A stretch of 64,000 bases of DNA from Shewanella aquimarina (GTDB lineage: Bacteria; Pseudomonadota; Gammaproteobacteria; Enterobacterales; Shewanellaceae): assembly GCF_023349185.1 (NCBI RefSeq), contig NZ_JAKIKY010000007.1, forward strand, positions 124,001-188,000. Direction: 5' to 3'. Positions 33,463 through 43,597 of the stretch are shown in pieces. The notes under the pieces are model-generated. The model was not told where the DNA came from. It did not search any database and saw only the letters and a program-made list of their open reading frames with translations. The position numbers and the translations under genes were made by a program. Numbering within the stretch: position 1 is the first letter of the stretch; each line of letters opens with the position of its first letter.

Positions 33463-35642
33463 CCCACGGCAAGCCTTATCCACTCGGGGCCACCTTAGAT
33501 AGCGAGGGGGTGAACTTCGCGCTGTTTTCCGCCCACGCCACTGCCGTCTACCTGTGTCTGTTCGACGAGGAGGAGCGGGAGGTCGTCAGGCTAAGGCTAG
33601 AGCGACAGTCTCAGCAGATCTGGCACGGCCATGTGTCTGGGCTCAGGGCGGGTTGCCGCTACGGCTACCGGGTCGATGGCCCCTATCAGCCCTTGATTGG
33701 CCACAGATTTAATGTCAACAAGCTGCTGCTCGACCCCTACGCCAGGCGCCTGAGCGGCGCCATCGAAGATCATAAATCCCACTACGGTTATCAGTTTGGT
33801 CACGAGCAGGAAGACTTAAGCTTCTGCGAGCTGGATAACGCCGAGCGGATGCCCAAGTGTGTGGTGGTAGATCTCGACAACCTCAAGCCCATAACGCCCC
33901 TGGTGAATCCCTTTGAACAGGGTGATAGCCCGCTGTCCCTGCGCCGCAGCGTGATCTACGAGCTGCATGTGAAGGGCTTTAGTCAGCAAAACCCCGAGGT
34001 GGCGTCCGCCCACCGGGGGCGTTTCGCCGGCCTTGGCGATCCCGCCAGCCTACAGCACCTGAAAAGCCTTGGGGTCACCGCCGTCGAGCTTCTGCCCGTG
34101 CAGCAGTTTGTCACCGAGGCCTTCCTGCAGCAGAAGGGGCTGACTAACTACTGGGGCTACAACACTATAGGCTATTTCGCGCCCCATCAGGCCTACCTAA
34201 GTGAGTCTGAGGGTGATGGGGCGATAGAGGAGTTTCGCGACATGGTCAGCGCCCTGCACGGCGCCGGCATAGAGGTGATCCTGGATGTGGTATACAACCA
34301 TAGCGCCGAGGGCAATCGTCTCGGGCCCACCTACAGCTTCAAAGGGATAGACAACCTTAGCTACTACCGTCTGCACCCCAGTGAGCCGCGCTACTACATC
34401 AATGACACAGGCTGCGGCAACACCCTCAACCTGTCCCATCCCAGGGTATTGCAGCTGGTGATGGACTCACTGCGTTACTGGGTCGAGGTGATGGGGGTCG
34501 ACGGCTTCAGGTTCGATCTGGCCAGCACCTTAGGGCGTGAGGCTCACGGCTTCGATGTGGGTTCCGGCTTCTTCGATGCCATCAGCCAAGATCCTGTGCT
34601 CAGCCAGGTGCGTCTCATCGCCGAGCCCTGGGACATAGGACCAGGTGGTTATCAGCTGGGGCAGTTCCCCATCGGCTGGAGCGAGTGGAACGACAGGTAT
34701 CGCGATACGGTGCGCCGTTTCTGGCGCGGCGATGCCGGTATGTTGCCCGAGTTCGCCACCCGTTTTCATGGCTCCAGCGATCTGTTCGAACACGCAGGGC
34801 GTAAACCCGCCGCCAGCATCAATTTTATCACCAGCCACGACGGCTTTACCCTGATGGATCTGGTGAGCTATCGCCACAAGCATAATCAGGCCAACGGCGA
34901 GCAGAATCGCGACGGCCACAATGAGAACTACAGCGACAACTATGGCCACGAGGGCCAGAGCGACGAGCTGGCCCTCACCGCACTGCGTGCCCGCCAGTGC
35001 CGCAACATGCTCACCACACTGTTTATGTCTCAGGGTGTGCCCATGCTGCTGGCTGGTGATGAGGTAGGTCATAGCCAGCTGGGCAACAACAACGCCTATT
35101 GCCAGGACAACCCCGCAAGCTGGCTCGATTGGCGCAAGGATATCGACAGCGACGAGCTGCTGAGTTTCACCGCTAACCTCGTCAAGCTGCGTCGCCGTTT
35201 CCCCATGCTGTGCCACAGAGACTATATCCACGAGAGTGCCAACCATACCTCGCCTGGACTGGACTGGTTCTGTAGGCAGGGCGAGCCCATGACCAAGGCC
35301 CACTGGGGCGAGGCGCAGACCCGCACCCTGAGCCTGGTGATCAGCGGCGAGTTGGAGGCCCAGGCCGGTTGCCGTCAGGCGCTGTTGCTGATGTTTAACG
35401 CCGACAATAGACCCCAACAGTTCACCCTCCCGAGCCTCGAGGGGATAGTGCAGTGGCAGTGTCTGCTCAGTACCCAGGACAGTCCCCAGTATGGCGAGTC
35501 CGCCAGCTATCAGGCCCTGCTACAGGGCGCCAGCCTGGTGCTGCAGGACCGTAGCCTGATGATCTATTACGCCCAATTTACCTCAGCGCAAGAAGAGCCC
35601 TCTGCAGGTGAAAAGCCTTCAGCCAAAGGAGAGTCTAGATGA
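33453..35642 (+). CDS. glgX: Glycogen debranching enzyme
   Basis: Isoamylase-type GH13 enzyme of 729 residues (E. coli GlgX 657) that removes short side chains left by glycogen phosphorylase. N-terminal CBM48 ([21 protein letters not shown]), then the barrel with [11 protein letters not shown], nucleophile Asp in [13 protein letters not shown], Glu in [13 protein letters not shown] and Asp in [14 protein letters not shown]. Starts inside glgB and ends on ATGA shared with glgP (35639-35642), so glgB, glgX and glgP are likely coupled in translation. The C-terminal 20 residues are a low-complexity Glu/Lys/Ser/Ala tail. Confidence 0.96.
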   Translation: MRLTHGKPYPLGATLDSEGVNFALFSAHATAVYLCLFDEEEREVVRLRLERQSQQIWHGHVSGLRAGCRYGYRVDGPYQPLIGHRFNVNKLLLDPYARRLSGAIEDHKSHYGYQFGHEQEDLSFCELDNAERMPKCVVVDLDNLKPITPLVNPFEQGDSPLSLRRSVIYELHVKGFSQQNPEVASAHRGRFAGLGDPASLQHLKSLGVTAVELLPVQQFVTEAFLQQKGLTNYWGYNTIGYFAPHQAYLSESEGDGAIEEFRDMVSALHGAGIEVILDVVYNHSAEGNRLGPTYSFKGIDNLSYYRLHPSEPRYYINDTGCGNTLNLSHPRVLQLVMDSLRYWVEVMGVDGFRFDLASTLGREAHGFDVGSGFFDAISQDPVLSQVRLIAEPWDIGPGGYQLGQFPIGWSEWNDRYRDTVRRFWRGDAGMLPEFATRFHGSSDLFEHAGRKPAASINFITSHDGFTLMDLVSYRHKHNQANGEQNRDGHNENYSDNYGHEGQSDELALTALRARQCRNMLTTLFMSQGVPMLLAGDEVGHSQLGNNNAYCQDNPASWLDWRKDIDSDELLSFTANLVKLRRRFPMLCHRDYIHESANHTSPGLDWFCRQGEPMTKAHWGEAQTRTLSLVISGELEAQAGCRQALLLMFNADNRPQQFTLPSLEGIVQWQCLLSTQDSPQYGESASYQALLQGASLVLQDRSLMIYYAQFTSAQEEPSAGEKPSAKGESR

Positions 35643-38149
35643 GTTCGACAGCTAAGCCGGTGAAGTCCACTAAAACGAGTAAGACTAGCAGCAAGCCTGT
35701 GGTAAAGGTCGAAGCCAAGGCCGACAGCCTTATCTGCGATCCCTGTGAGACCCTGGGGGCCTGTTTCGAGCGTCATATCGACAAGAGCCTGACCCCCAAG
35801 GAGCGTGACGAGCAGGCGCTATTTTACGCCTTCGCCATGAGCGTGAAAGATCAGATGCTGCCCAAGTGGCGCGCCACCCGCCAGCTGGATCGCGACACGG
35901 GCAACAAGAAGGTCGCCTATCTGTCGCTGGAGTTCCTCATGGGGCGGGCCCTTGGCAATGCGCTGCTGAATCTGGATATGAACGACGAGAGTGCCCAAGT
36001 ATTGAAAGATTATGCGGTGGCGCTTGAGACCCTGGAGGCCCAGGAGCATGACGCCGGGCTGGGCAACGGCGGCCTGGGACGCCTGGCGGCTTGCTTCCTC
36101 GACAGCTGCGCCAGCCTGGATCTCAATGTCACCGGCTACGGCATAAGGTATGAGTACGGCATGTTCGCCCAGAAGCTGTGCGACGGCTATCAGGTGGAGC
36201 GCCCCGACCGCTGGCTCAGGGATGGCAACCCCTGGGAGGTGAGGGTGCCAAGCCATAACGTGACTGTGCCTTTCTTCGGTCATACCGAGTCCTATATCGA
36301 CCGAGACGGTAAGCGCCAATACACCTGGGTGGAGACTCAGGATGTGCTGGCGGTGGCCTATGACATCCCTGTGCCCGGCTATCGGAACGAGCGGATAAAC
36401 ACCCTCAGACTGTGGAAGTCTGAGGCCACCGACGATTTCGATCTCGAGGAGTTTAACCAGGGGGATTACACGGAGGCAGTGGCCCGTAAGAACCTGGCGG
36501 AGCAGATCACCATGGTGCTCTATCCCAACGATGCCAGCGAGAACGGTAAGGAGTTAAGGCTGCGCCAGCAATACTTTCTTTCTTCTGCCAGCCTGCAGGA
36601 TCTGCTCAATACCTGGGTGAGCCAGCGCGGCCTCAACTTTAGGGATTTTGCCCGCCAGCATGTGATGCAGCTTAACGACACTCACCCCAGCGTGGCGATC
36701 CCCGAGTTGATGCGCCTCTTGATGGACAAGTATGGTCTGTCCTGGGATCAAGCCTGGGATATCACCAGCCAGACAATGGCCTACACCAACCACACCTTGC
36801 TGCCCGAGGCGCTGGAGCGCTGGCCGGTGCGCATGTTTGCTCATATGCTGCCCAGGTTGCTGGATATCATCTATGAGATCAACGCCCGCTACCTGGACAT
36901 GGTGGCTCACCATTGGCCGGGGGATGGCGACAAGCTGCGAGCCATGTCGATCATCGAAGAGGGCGATGAGCCCCATATCCGCATGGCTTACCTGGCGATC
37001 GTCGCCAGCTTCTCGGTCAACGGCGTCGCCGGGCTGCATACTCAGTTGCTGACCTCTGGCCTGTTTAAGGACTTCTATGCCCTCTGGCCCGAGAAGTTCA
37101 ACAACAAGACCAACGGTGTGACGCCGAGACGCTGGCTGGCCCAGAGTAACCCCGCGCTGGCCGAGCTGCTGGGCAAGCGATTGGGTGAAGGCTGGGTGAA
37201 AGATCTTAGCCGTCTCAGCGCCCTCAACGCCTTCACCGATGACGAGGGGCTGCTAAAGGCCTGGCAGGAGGTCAAACATGGCAACAAGCAACAGCTGGCA
37301 AAGCTGGTGGAGCAGGAGTGCGATGTTCGCTTCGATCCTAAGATGATGTTCGATGTGCAGGTGAAACGCATTCACGAATATAAGCGTCAGCTGCTCAATA
37401 TCCTGCATGTGATCCACCTGTATCACCAGATCCAGCAGGGCAAACTCACGGATATCACCCCAAGGTGCGTGCTGATCGGCGGCAAGGCGGCCCCTGGCTA
37501 TGCCATGGCCAAGCTGTTGATTAAGCTCGCTAACAATGTGGCCCACATGGTCAACTCGGATCCTCTGGTGACGCCATATCTGCGTTTCGCCTTCTACCCC
37601 AACTACAACGTCAGCGCTATGGAACGTATCTGCCCGGCGACGGATCTCTCCGAGCAGATCTCTACCGCCGGCAAAGAGGCCTCGGGCACGGGCAACATGA
37701 AGTTTATGATGAACGGCGCCCTCACCATAGGCACCCTGGATGGCGCCAACATCGAGATGCTCGAAGAGGTGGGCGAGGATAACTTCTTCCTCTTCGGCCT
37801 GAGGGCCGACGAGGTGGAGGCCCTAAGGCCCCACTACGATCCCCAGCACTTTATCGCCAAGTCCCAGGCGCTGACCGAGGTGATGAGCCTGCTGGAGAGC
37901 GGCCACTTTAACCTGCTGGAACCGGGGATCTTCGACCCCATCATCAACAGCATACGTTGTCCTCGGGACCCCTGGATGACCGCCGCCGATTTCGAGTCTT
38001 ACCGACTCGCCCAGGTGCAGGCGGCCAAGGCCTACCGGGATCCCCACCATTGGACACAGATGAGCATACGCAATACCGCCGCCAGTGGTCGCTTCTCCAG
38101 CGATGTCACCATTGGTCAATATCGAGACGAGATCTGGGGGATAGCCTAA
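35639..38149 (+). CDS. glgP: Glycogen/maltodextrin phosphorylase
   Basis: GT35 enzyme of 836 residues (E. coli GlgP 815) that releases glucose 1-phosphate from glycogen chain ends. N-terminal 20 residues are a Lys/Ser/Thr-rich tail absent from E. coli. Landmarks: EHDAGLGNGGLGRLAACFLDS, QLNDTHPSVAIPELMR, VKRIHEYKRQLLN, and the PLP-lysine motif EASGTGNMKFMMNGALTIGT near residue 685. Overlaps glgX by four bases; followed after 78 bases by glgC, so synthesis and breakdown enzymes share one transcript. Confidence 0.97.
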   Translation: MSSTAKPVKSTKTSKTSSKPVVKVEAKADSLICDPCETLGACFERHIDKSLTPKERDEQALFYAFAMSVKDQMLPKWRATRQLDRDTGNKKVAYLSLEFLMGRALGNALLNLDMNDESAQVLKDYAVALETLEAQEHDAGLGNGGLGRLAACFLDSCASLDLNVTGYGIRYEYGMFAQKLCDGYQVERPDRWLRDGNPWEVRVPSHNVTVPFFGHTESYIDRDGKRQYTWVETQDVLAVAYDIPVPGYRNERINTLRLWKSEATDDFDLEEFNQGDYTEAVARKNLAEQITMVLYPNDASENGKELRLRQQYFLSSASLQDLLNTWVSQRGLNFRDFARQHVMQLNDTHPSVAIPELMRLLMDKYGLSWDQAWDITSQTMAYTNHTLLPEALERWPVRMFAHMLPRLLDIIYEINARYLDMVAHHWPGDGDKLRAMSIIEEGDEPHIRMAYLAIVASFSVNGVAGLHTQLLTSGLFKDFYALWPEKFNNKTNGVTPRRWLAQSNPALAELLGKRLGEGWVKDLSRLSALNAFTDDEGLLKAWQEVKHGNKQQLAKLVEQECDVRFDPKMMFDVQVKRIHEYKRQLLNILHVIHLYHQIQQGKLTDITPRCVLIGGKAAPGYAMAKLLIKLANNVAHMVNSDPLVTPYLRFAFYPNYNVSAMERICPATDLSEQISTAGKEASGTGNMKFMMNGALTIGTLDGANIEMLEEVGEDNFFLFGLRADEVEALRPHYDPQHFIAKSQALTEVMSLLESGHFNLLEPGIFDPIINSIRCPRDPWMTAADFESYRLAQVQAAKAYRDPHHWTQMSIRNTAASGRFSSDVTIGQYRDEIWGIA

Positions 38150-38227
38150 TGACGTTAATCGAGCTAAGTCGGGTCGCCGCGGCGCCCAAGCAACTGGTGT
38201 GTTTTTTATCTCAAGGAGTGAGTACCT

Positions 38228-39502
38228 ATGCCTAACATGAATCCTAGCCCACGTTATATCAGTAATTTAACCCGAGAAACCTATGCATTAATCTTGGCCG
38301 GGGGGCGAGGTTCACGTCTGCATGAATTGACCGATTGGCGCGCCAAGCCATCGCTCTATTTCGGGGGCAAGTTCCGCATCATAGACTTCCCGCTGTCGAA
38401 CTGCATCAACTCGGGCATTCGCCGCATCGGCGTGGTGACTCAGTACAAGTCGCACTCGCTGATCCGCCACGTGATGCGTGGCTGGGGCCACTTCAAGAAG
38501 GAGCTGGGGGAGTCGGTGGAGATCCTGCCCGCCTCTCAGCGTTATTCCGAGAGCTGGTACAAGGGCACGGCCGATGCGGTATTTCAGAATATCGACATCA
38601 TACGCCACGAGCTGCCCAAGTATGTGATGATCCTCTCTGGCGATCACGTCTACCGCATGGACTATGCGGGCCTGCTGGCCGCCCATGCCGAGTCTGGCGC
38701 CGACATGACGGTCTCCTGCCTCGAGGTGCCGGTGGCCGAGGCCGCGGGCGCCTTTGGGGTGGTCGAGGTGGACGAGCGCAACAAGATCTTGGGTTTCGAA
38801 GAGAAGCCTGAGCTGCCCAAGCATCTGCCGGAAAATCCCGAGATGTGCCTGGCCTCCATGGGTAACTATGTGTTTAACACTGAGTTCCTGTTCGAACAGC
38901 TCAAGAAAGATGCCATGAACGAGAACTCGGATCGCGACTTTGGCAAGGATATCATCCCGTCGATCATCGAGGGGCACGAGGTCTACGCCCACCCGTTCAG
39001 AAGTGGCTTCACCGATGAGGAGGCCTACTGGCGCGACGTGGGCACCCTGGACTCCTTCTGGCAGGCTAACATGGAGCTGCTGTCGCCCACGCCGGCGCTG
39101 AATCTCTATGATGCCAAGTGGCCCATCTGGACCTTCCAGGAGCAGCTGCCGCCGGCCAAGTTTGTCTTCGATGACGACGAGCGCCGCGGCATGGCGGTGG
39201 ACTCCATCGTCTCCGGTGGCTGTATCATCTCTGGCTCCACCGTGAGACGCAGCGTGCTGTTTAACGAGGTGCAGGTCTGCTCCTACTCCACGGTGGAAAA
39301 CTCTGTGGTACTGCCCGATGTGGTGGTGCTGCGTCACTGCCAGATTAAGAATGCCATCTTAGACAGAGGCTGCATCATCCCCGAGGGTACGGTAATTGGC
39401 CACGACCATGATCACGACAGGGCACGGGGCTTTAGGGTCTCGGAAGGTGGGATCACCCTGGTGACTCGTGACATGTTGGGGTTACCGGTGGGTTATGAGT
39501 AA
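38228..39502 (+). CDS. glgC: Glucose-1-phosphate adenylyltransferase
   Basis: Makes ADP-glucose from ATP and glucose 1-phosphate, the committed step of glycogen synthesis. 424 residues (E. coli 431). Nucleotide-binding loop [23 protein letters not shown] with the regulatory Lys (WRAKPS) near the N terminus, substrate motifs [16 protein letters not shown] and [11 protein letters not shown], catalytic Asp region [21 protein letters not shown], and a C-terminal left-handed helix domain ([14 protein letters not shown]). Allosterically controlled in the family. AAGGAG lies upstream of ATG 38228. glgA follows 19 bases after the stop. Confidence 0.97.
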   Translation: MPNMNPSPRYISNLTRETYALILAGGRGSRLHELTDWRAKPSLYFGGKFRIIDFPLSNCINSGIRRIGVVTQYKSHSLIRHVMRGWGHFKKELGESVEILPASQRYSESWYKGTADAVFQNIDIIRHELPKYVMILSGDHVYRMDYAGLLAAHAESGADMTVSCLEVPVAEAAGAFGVVEVDERNKILGFEEKPELPKHLPENPEMCLASMGNYVFNTEFLFEQLKKDAMNENSDRDFGKDIIPSIIEGHEVYAHPFRSGFTDEEAYWRDVGTLDSFWQANMELLSPTPALNLYDAKWPIWTFQEQLPPAKFVFDDDERRGMAVDSIVSGGCIISGSTVRRSVLFNEVQVCSYSTVENSVVLPDVVVLRHCQIKNAILDRGCIIPEGTVIGHDHDHDRARGFRVSEGGITLVTRDMLGLPVGYE

Positions 39503-39521
39503 GACGCAGAAGGAGAGCGCC

Positions 39522-41153
39522 ATGAAGCGCGTGTTGATGGTCGCCGCCGAGAACGGCGCGCTCAAGGGCGCCAAGGTGGGCGGCATGGCCGATGTGATCC
39601 GTGACCTGCCGGGCGCCCTCTATCCGCTGGGCGTATGCAGCGATGTGATCATGCCAAGCTATGGTTTTCTGCATCGTCAGCAGGGGGCCGAGCCCCTGGG
39701 CGAACTGGTGGTCGACTTCTATGGCCAGCCCCACTGGTTGACCCTCTACCGCGCATCGCATCCCAGTCTGCCTGAGGTAAACCTCTTCTTGTTGGATCAC
39801 CCGCTGTTCGATCAGGACGGTAAGATCTACACCCCGGGGGCGAGCGATCGCCCTTTCGCCGAGGATGCCAACAAGTTCGCCCTGTTCTGCCTCGGTGTCG
39901 CCAAGGCGGTGTTGTCCGGCTTGATGCCAAGGCCGACTCATCTGCATCTGCATGACTGGCATTGCGGCGTGCTGGCGCTGCTGCGCGCCTTTGCCCCCGA
40001 GTATGCTGCGCTGCAGGCGATCCCCTGCGTGTTGTCTATCCACAATCTGGCGATTCAGGGGGCGCGGCCCTTAACTCAGGAGCACTCCTCACTGCAGGCC
40101 TGGCTGCCGAGTCTGTTTGCCTCGCTTGGCAGTGACGCGCTCAATCAGGTGATCGACCCCAGGTATCCCCAATGTTTTAATCCACTGCGCGCCGCCATAG
40201 TGCTGAGCGATCGCGTGCATCTGGTGTCCCCCAGCTATGCCCAGGAGGTGCTGCGTTCCTCATCGCCTGAAAAGGGGTTTATTGGCGGCGAAGGGCTGGA
40301 GGTGGACCTTCAGCAGAAGCAGCAAGCGGGCGCGCTGCATGGCATCTTAAACGGCTGCGAGTATCCGAGTAAGTTGAAACGTTCGGGTCAGCTCAGCAAA
40401 CGTCAGGCGCTGCTCAGGGGCAACACCGACAAGCTGTTGCCGCTCATCGATAGCGCCGAGCGGGCGATACAAGGTTGGCTATGTCAGACGCCTTGGGTGC
40501 GCAGCGTCGATCAGCAGGCGCTGATGACCCTTGCCCGGCTGAGGCGTCAGTCGGAGTTTCAGGATGCCCCCAGGCTGCTATTGACCTCTGTGGGACGATT
40601 GACGGATCAGAAGATGGCGATCCTCTGCTATCGCGACGAGCAGGGCGTCAGCACCTTGGAGCATCTGCTTAAGACATTGGCTGAGCATGCGCCTAATGGC
40701 CTGATGGCTATCTTGGGTAGCGGCGATCAGGCGATAGAGGCGCAGCTTGCACAGCTTGCTGGCAGGTATCAGAACCTGCTGTTTATCAATGGCTTCGACT
40801 TGCCACTGTCAGACAGCCTGTACGAGTGCGGTAACCTGTTTATCATGCCCAGCTCCTTCGAGCCCTGCGGCATCAGCCAGATGCTGGCGATGCGGGCCGG
40901 TCAGCCCTGCCTGGTGCATGGCGTTGGAGGCCTGAAAGATACGGTAAGCCATGGGGAAGACGGGGTTGTCTTCTATGGCGATAGCCTGGCGGAGCAGGCG
41001 GCCGCCTTGCTACAGACCCTAGCGCAGACCCTGCCACTCATAGGTAAGGAGGAGTGGCAGCAGGTTTGTGATAATGCCAGTCAGAAGCGATTTAGCTGGG
41101 AGGCTTCGGCGAAGGCCTATTGCCAGCGGCTCTACAAGCTGTCAGCGCATTAG
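39522..41153 (+). CDS. glgA: Glycogen synthase (ADP-glucose)
   Basis: GT5 glucosyltransferase of 543 residues that elongates the glucan chain from ADP-glucose. ATG 39522 has AAGGAGA nine bases upstream; earlier in-frame codons overlap glgC without a ribosome site. The ADP-glucose-binding motif reads KVGGMADV rather than the textbook KTGGLADV. HLHDWHCGVLALL, LSIHNLAIQG and the C-terminal retaining-GT motif PSSFEPCGISQMLAMRAG with catalytic Glu are present. It is longer than E. coli GlgA (477), the extra residues lying mainly in the middle of the protein (about 240-370). It closes the operon and converges with the NYN-domain gene, whose stop lies five bases away. Confidence 0.95.
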   Translation: MKRVLMVAAENGALKGAKVGGMADVIRDLPGALYPLGVCSDVIMPSYGFLHRQQGAEPLGELVVDFYGQPHWLTLYRASHPSLPEVNLFLLDHPLFDQDGKIYTPGASDRPFAEDANKFALFCLGVAKAVLSGLMPRPTHLHLHDWHCGVLALLRAFAPEYAALQAIPCVLSIHNLAIQGARPLTQEHSSLQAWLPSLFASLGSDALNQVIDPRYPQCFNPLRAAIVLSDRVHLVSPSYAQEVLRSSSPEKGFIGGEGLEVDLQQKQQAGALHGILNGCEYPSKLKRSGQLSKRQALLRGNTDKLLPLIDSAERAIQGWLCQTPWVRSVDQQALMTLARLRRQSEFQDAPRLLLTSVGRLTDQKMAILCYRDEQGVSTLEHLLKTLAEHAPNGLMAILGSGDQAIEAQLAQLAGRYQNLLFINGFDLPLSDSLYECGNLFIMPSSFEPCGISQMLAMRAGQPCLVHGVGGLKDTVSHGEDGVVFYGDSLAEQAAALLQTLAQTLPLIGKEEWQQVCDNASQKRFSWEASAKAYCQRLYKLSAH

Positions 41154-41157
41154 AGCA

Positions 41158-41631
41158 TTAGCGCAGCAGCTCGCCTTCGATGGGGTGAAACTCTGTGGCG
41201 GCGTCCATCAACGCCTTGGCGGTGAGCTCAGGTACGCCGTAAACCTGGGTTTCTACGGTATGCTTGCTTGCGATATGCTCGAGCAGCATGGCGAAGTCAC
41301 CATCCCCAGAGAGTAAGATGACTGCGTCCACCTCGGCGGCCAGCTCCATGATATCTATGGTGATCCCAACGTCCCAGTCTCCCTTGGCGCTACCGTCGCT
41401 GCGCTGAATAAAGGGCTTTAGCTTGACCTCGAAGCCGATATGCTTGAGGGCATCCTGAAACTTGATCTGACCGTCATCGCCCCGGTCGATAGCATAGGCA
41501 AGCGCCTTCACTATCTCTCCCTGCTCATTGAGCCTCTGCCACAGCGCGTGATAGTTAAACTGACGACCATAGGCCTGGCGGCAGGTGTAATAGATGTTCT
41601 GGACATCGACAAAGAGGGCGATTCGTTTCAC
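41158..41631 (-). CDS. NYN-domain (DUF88/LabA-like) putative nuclease
   Basis: About 157 residues from GTG 41631, where the conserved domain begins (KRIALFVDVQNIYYTCRQAYG); an upstream in-frame ATG at 41736 would add a Ser/Pro-rich stretch unlike the family. The PIN-like fold acidic residues are visible: Asp in FVDVQN, Asp in GDWDVGITIDIMELA, and Asp pair in ILLSGDGDFAMLLEHI. Such proteins are predicted RNases or RNA-processing factors. It converges with glgA with only 4 bases between stops, so transcript read-through may generate antisense RNA. Upstream, 204 bases separate it from the divergent TPR-sulfotransferase gene. Confidence 0.88.
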   Translation of the reverse strand: MKRIALFVDVQNIYYTCRQAYGRQFNYHALWQRLNEQGEIVKALAYAIDRGDDGQIKFQDALKHIGFEVKLKPFIQRSDGSAKGDWDVGITIDIMELAAEVDAVILLSGDGDFAMLLEHIASKHTVETQVYGVPELTAKALMDAATEFHPIEGELLR

Positions 41632-41835
41632 GCAGATACTTCGAGTTGCTGAGTCATGAGATGACCATAACCTAGCGGCACTAAGAGGGGAAGGGGAAAG
41701 AGGAGAAGAGGCTGAGACAAACGGCTTTGTTAACACCTCGTTGCTTTTGTTGGGGCGCGATGTTTAGAATAGGCCTGCAAACCAAGATCACAGTCGCAGT
41801 CACTTAAATAATAACGATAACAACAGGAGTATGAC

Positions 41836-43431
41836 TTGAGTCGAGAAGCGCGCTATTTAGAAGAAGCCAGAGCCTTTTATCAGAGTGGAAAATTTTCCTC
41901 TGCCGGCATCTATGCCCGTAAGGTGATTCGCAGAGAACCCAGTAATGGTGAGGCGCAGGCGCTATTGGGTCACCTCGCTTTTCGCAGTGGTGAGCATCAA
42001 GAAGCCTTGAGCTGCTACCTAAAGGCCCAAGCGGCTGGATTTCAAGATAAAGAACTGCGCCTAAATATGGTGACCCTACATGAGCGCCGCGAGGCCTTCT
42101 TCGATGCAGTCAACTTACTCAGGGAGCTGGTTGAAGAGACGTCGCAAGATTTAAGCCTGCAGCTTCGCCTGGGCATAAACGCCAGCCGCACCGGCGATAT
42201 GGCGACGGCCGAGTCGGCGCTACTTGCTGCATTAGCGGGTGATGAACAGGCGGCGCAGGCAAGCCTGAATCTGGGGCATGTCTACAAGGCCAAGGGGGAT
42301 ACAGATAAAGCCGCAGCCTTCTACCATGATTACATTCGTCTGGCGCCCAGTCAGCAGGCGACCGCCTACTGGAGCCTGGCGGATCTGAAAAACTATCGAT
42401 TCACCGAGCAAGATGAAGCCGCCCTTAAGGCCAATATCGCCTCTGAGGAGTTCTCTCAGGCGAGCCAGTCTCTGCTTCATTTTGCCCTGAATCGTGTCTA
42501 TGAGCAGCGCAAACAGGGCGAGTTAGCATTCGATGCGGTGCGTATGGCCAACCAGCTAATGCGGCCACTACGTCCCTTTAAGAGAGAGGCTTTTACCCGC
42601 TTGGTCGATAGCCTCAAGTCGGCTGAGGTGAAGCCGCGCGCCGAAGAGACTAGCGGGCATTGGACACCTATCTTTATCGTCGGCATGCCGCGCTCAGGCA
42701 CCACACTGTGTGAGCAGATCCTGGCAAGCCACAGTCAGGTTGCGGCAACCGATGAGCTGCCCTTCATGGAGCGTCTGGCGCTGAGCCTGGAGATGAAGGG
42801 AGGCTATGGCGCCATGTTACCTCAGCTGTCCAGCGAGCAGATAGCTCAGATGCGTCAGCAGTATATCGAGCAGGTGAACCAGTATCTTAAGGCCCAGGGT
42901 GAAGCGTCGCCAAGCCTAGTGCCAAGCTTAGTGATTGACAAGAACCCCAATAACTTCATCCATATCGGGCTTATCAAGACGCTGTTTCCCGAGGCCAAGA
43001 TAATCAACGTGATCCGCGATGCCAGAGACAACGCCATGGGGGTCTATAAGCAGCATTTTAGCCATGGTCACGACTACTCTTACCATCTGGATGATATCTG
43101 CCACTACTGGCAGCTATACCTGGAATTGATGAGTCACTGGCAAGCGGCCTATGGTGATAGCCTATATCATCTTTGTTTCGAAGAGCTGGTGAAGGCGCCG
43201 GACGAGGAGATCCCCGCCATGCTGGACTATGTCGGCCTGGCATTCGAGCCTGGCTGTCTTAAGTTTTATGAGTCAAAGCGCAGCGTGCTGACCCCCAGTG
43301 CCAGCCAGGTGAGAAGACCGATGAACCCTAAGGCGATAGGCCAGAGTGAAGCCTATGCGGCCTTTATTCCCAATGCCTATCGCACCTTGAGCGAGATTGC
43401 CGACAAGGCCCATAAGACCTTCTTGAGTTGA
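41836..43431 (+). CDS. TPR-repeat sulfotransferase
   Basis: Protein of 531 residues. Residues 1-230 form about six tetratricopeptide repeats (for example ARAFYQSGKFSSAGIYARKVIRREP, ASLNLGHVYKAKGDTDKAAAFY). Residues 270-530 are a PAPS-dependent sulfotransferase domain: the 5'-phosphosulfate loop IFIVGMPRSGTTLCEQILASH, and the 3'-phosphate site INVIRDARDNAMGVYKQHF. Bacterial TPR-sulfotransferases resemble tyrosylprotein sulfotransferases in layout, the TPR part probably recruiting a protein or peptide. No signal peptide, so cytosolic. Start is TTG 41836 with AGGAG six bases upstream. Converges on a hydroxylase-like gene and a second sulfotransferase gene. Confidence 0.92.
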   Translation: MSREARYLEEARAFYQSGKFSSAGIYARKVIRREPSNGEAQALLGHLAFRSGEHQEALSCYLKAQAAGFQDKELRLNMVTLHERREAFFDAVNLLRELVEETSQDLSLQLRLGINASRTGDMATAESALLAALAGDEQAAQASLNLGHVYKAKGDTDKAAAFYHDYIRLAPSQQATAYWSLADLKNYRFTEQDEAALKANIASEEFSQASQSLLHFALNRVYEQRKQGELAFDAVRMANQLMRPLRPFKREAFTRLVDSLKSAEVKPRAEETSGHWTPIFIVGMPRSGTTLCEQILASHSQVAATDELPFMERLALSLEMKGGYGAMLPQLSSEQIAQMRQQYIEQVNQYLKAQGEASPSLVPSLVIDKNPNNFIHIGLIKTLFPEAKIINVIRDARDNAMGVYKQHFSHGHDYSYHLDDICHYWQLYLELMSHWQAAYGDSLYHLCFEELVKAPDEEIPAMLDYVGLAFEPGCLKFYESKRSVLTPSASQVRRPMNPKAIGQSEAYAAFIPNAYRTLSEIADKAHKTFLS

Positions 43432-43489
43432 TGGGGTGTTAGCCAAGCTTGTTGACCTAAAAGGTGACTATATAAATGGTGATTAGGTA

Positions 43490-43520
43490 AAAGGGCGACA
43501 CAAGTGTGTCGCCCTTTTCT
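43490..43520. terminator. Bidirectional terminator between TPR-sulfotransferase and hydroxylase genes
   Basis: AAAGGGCGACAC and GTGTCGCCCTTTT form a stem around 43490-43518 with A- and T-runs at both ends. Confidence 0.85.
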
Positions 43521-43597
43521 TTGTCTGAAGCAGATTGCTGACTGTAATTGGCCTCAGCTTTTGGCCCTAGCTGTTGAAGATAGTATTGGCCATAGTG

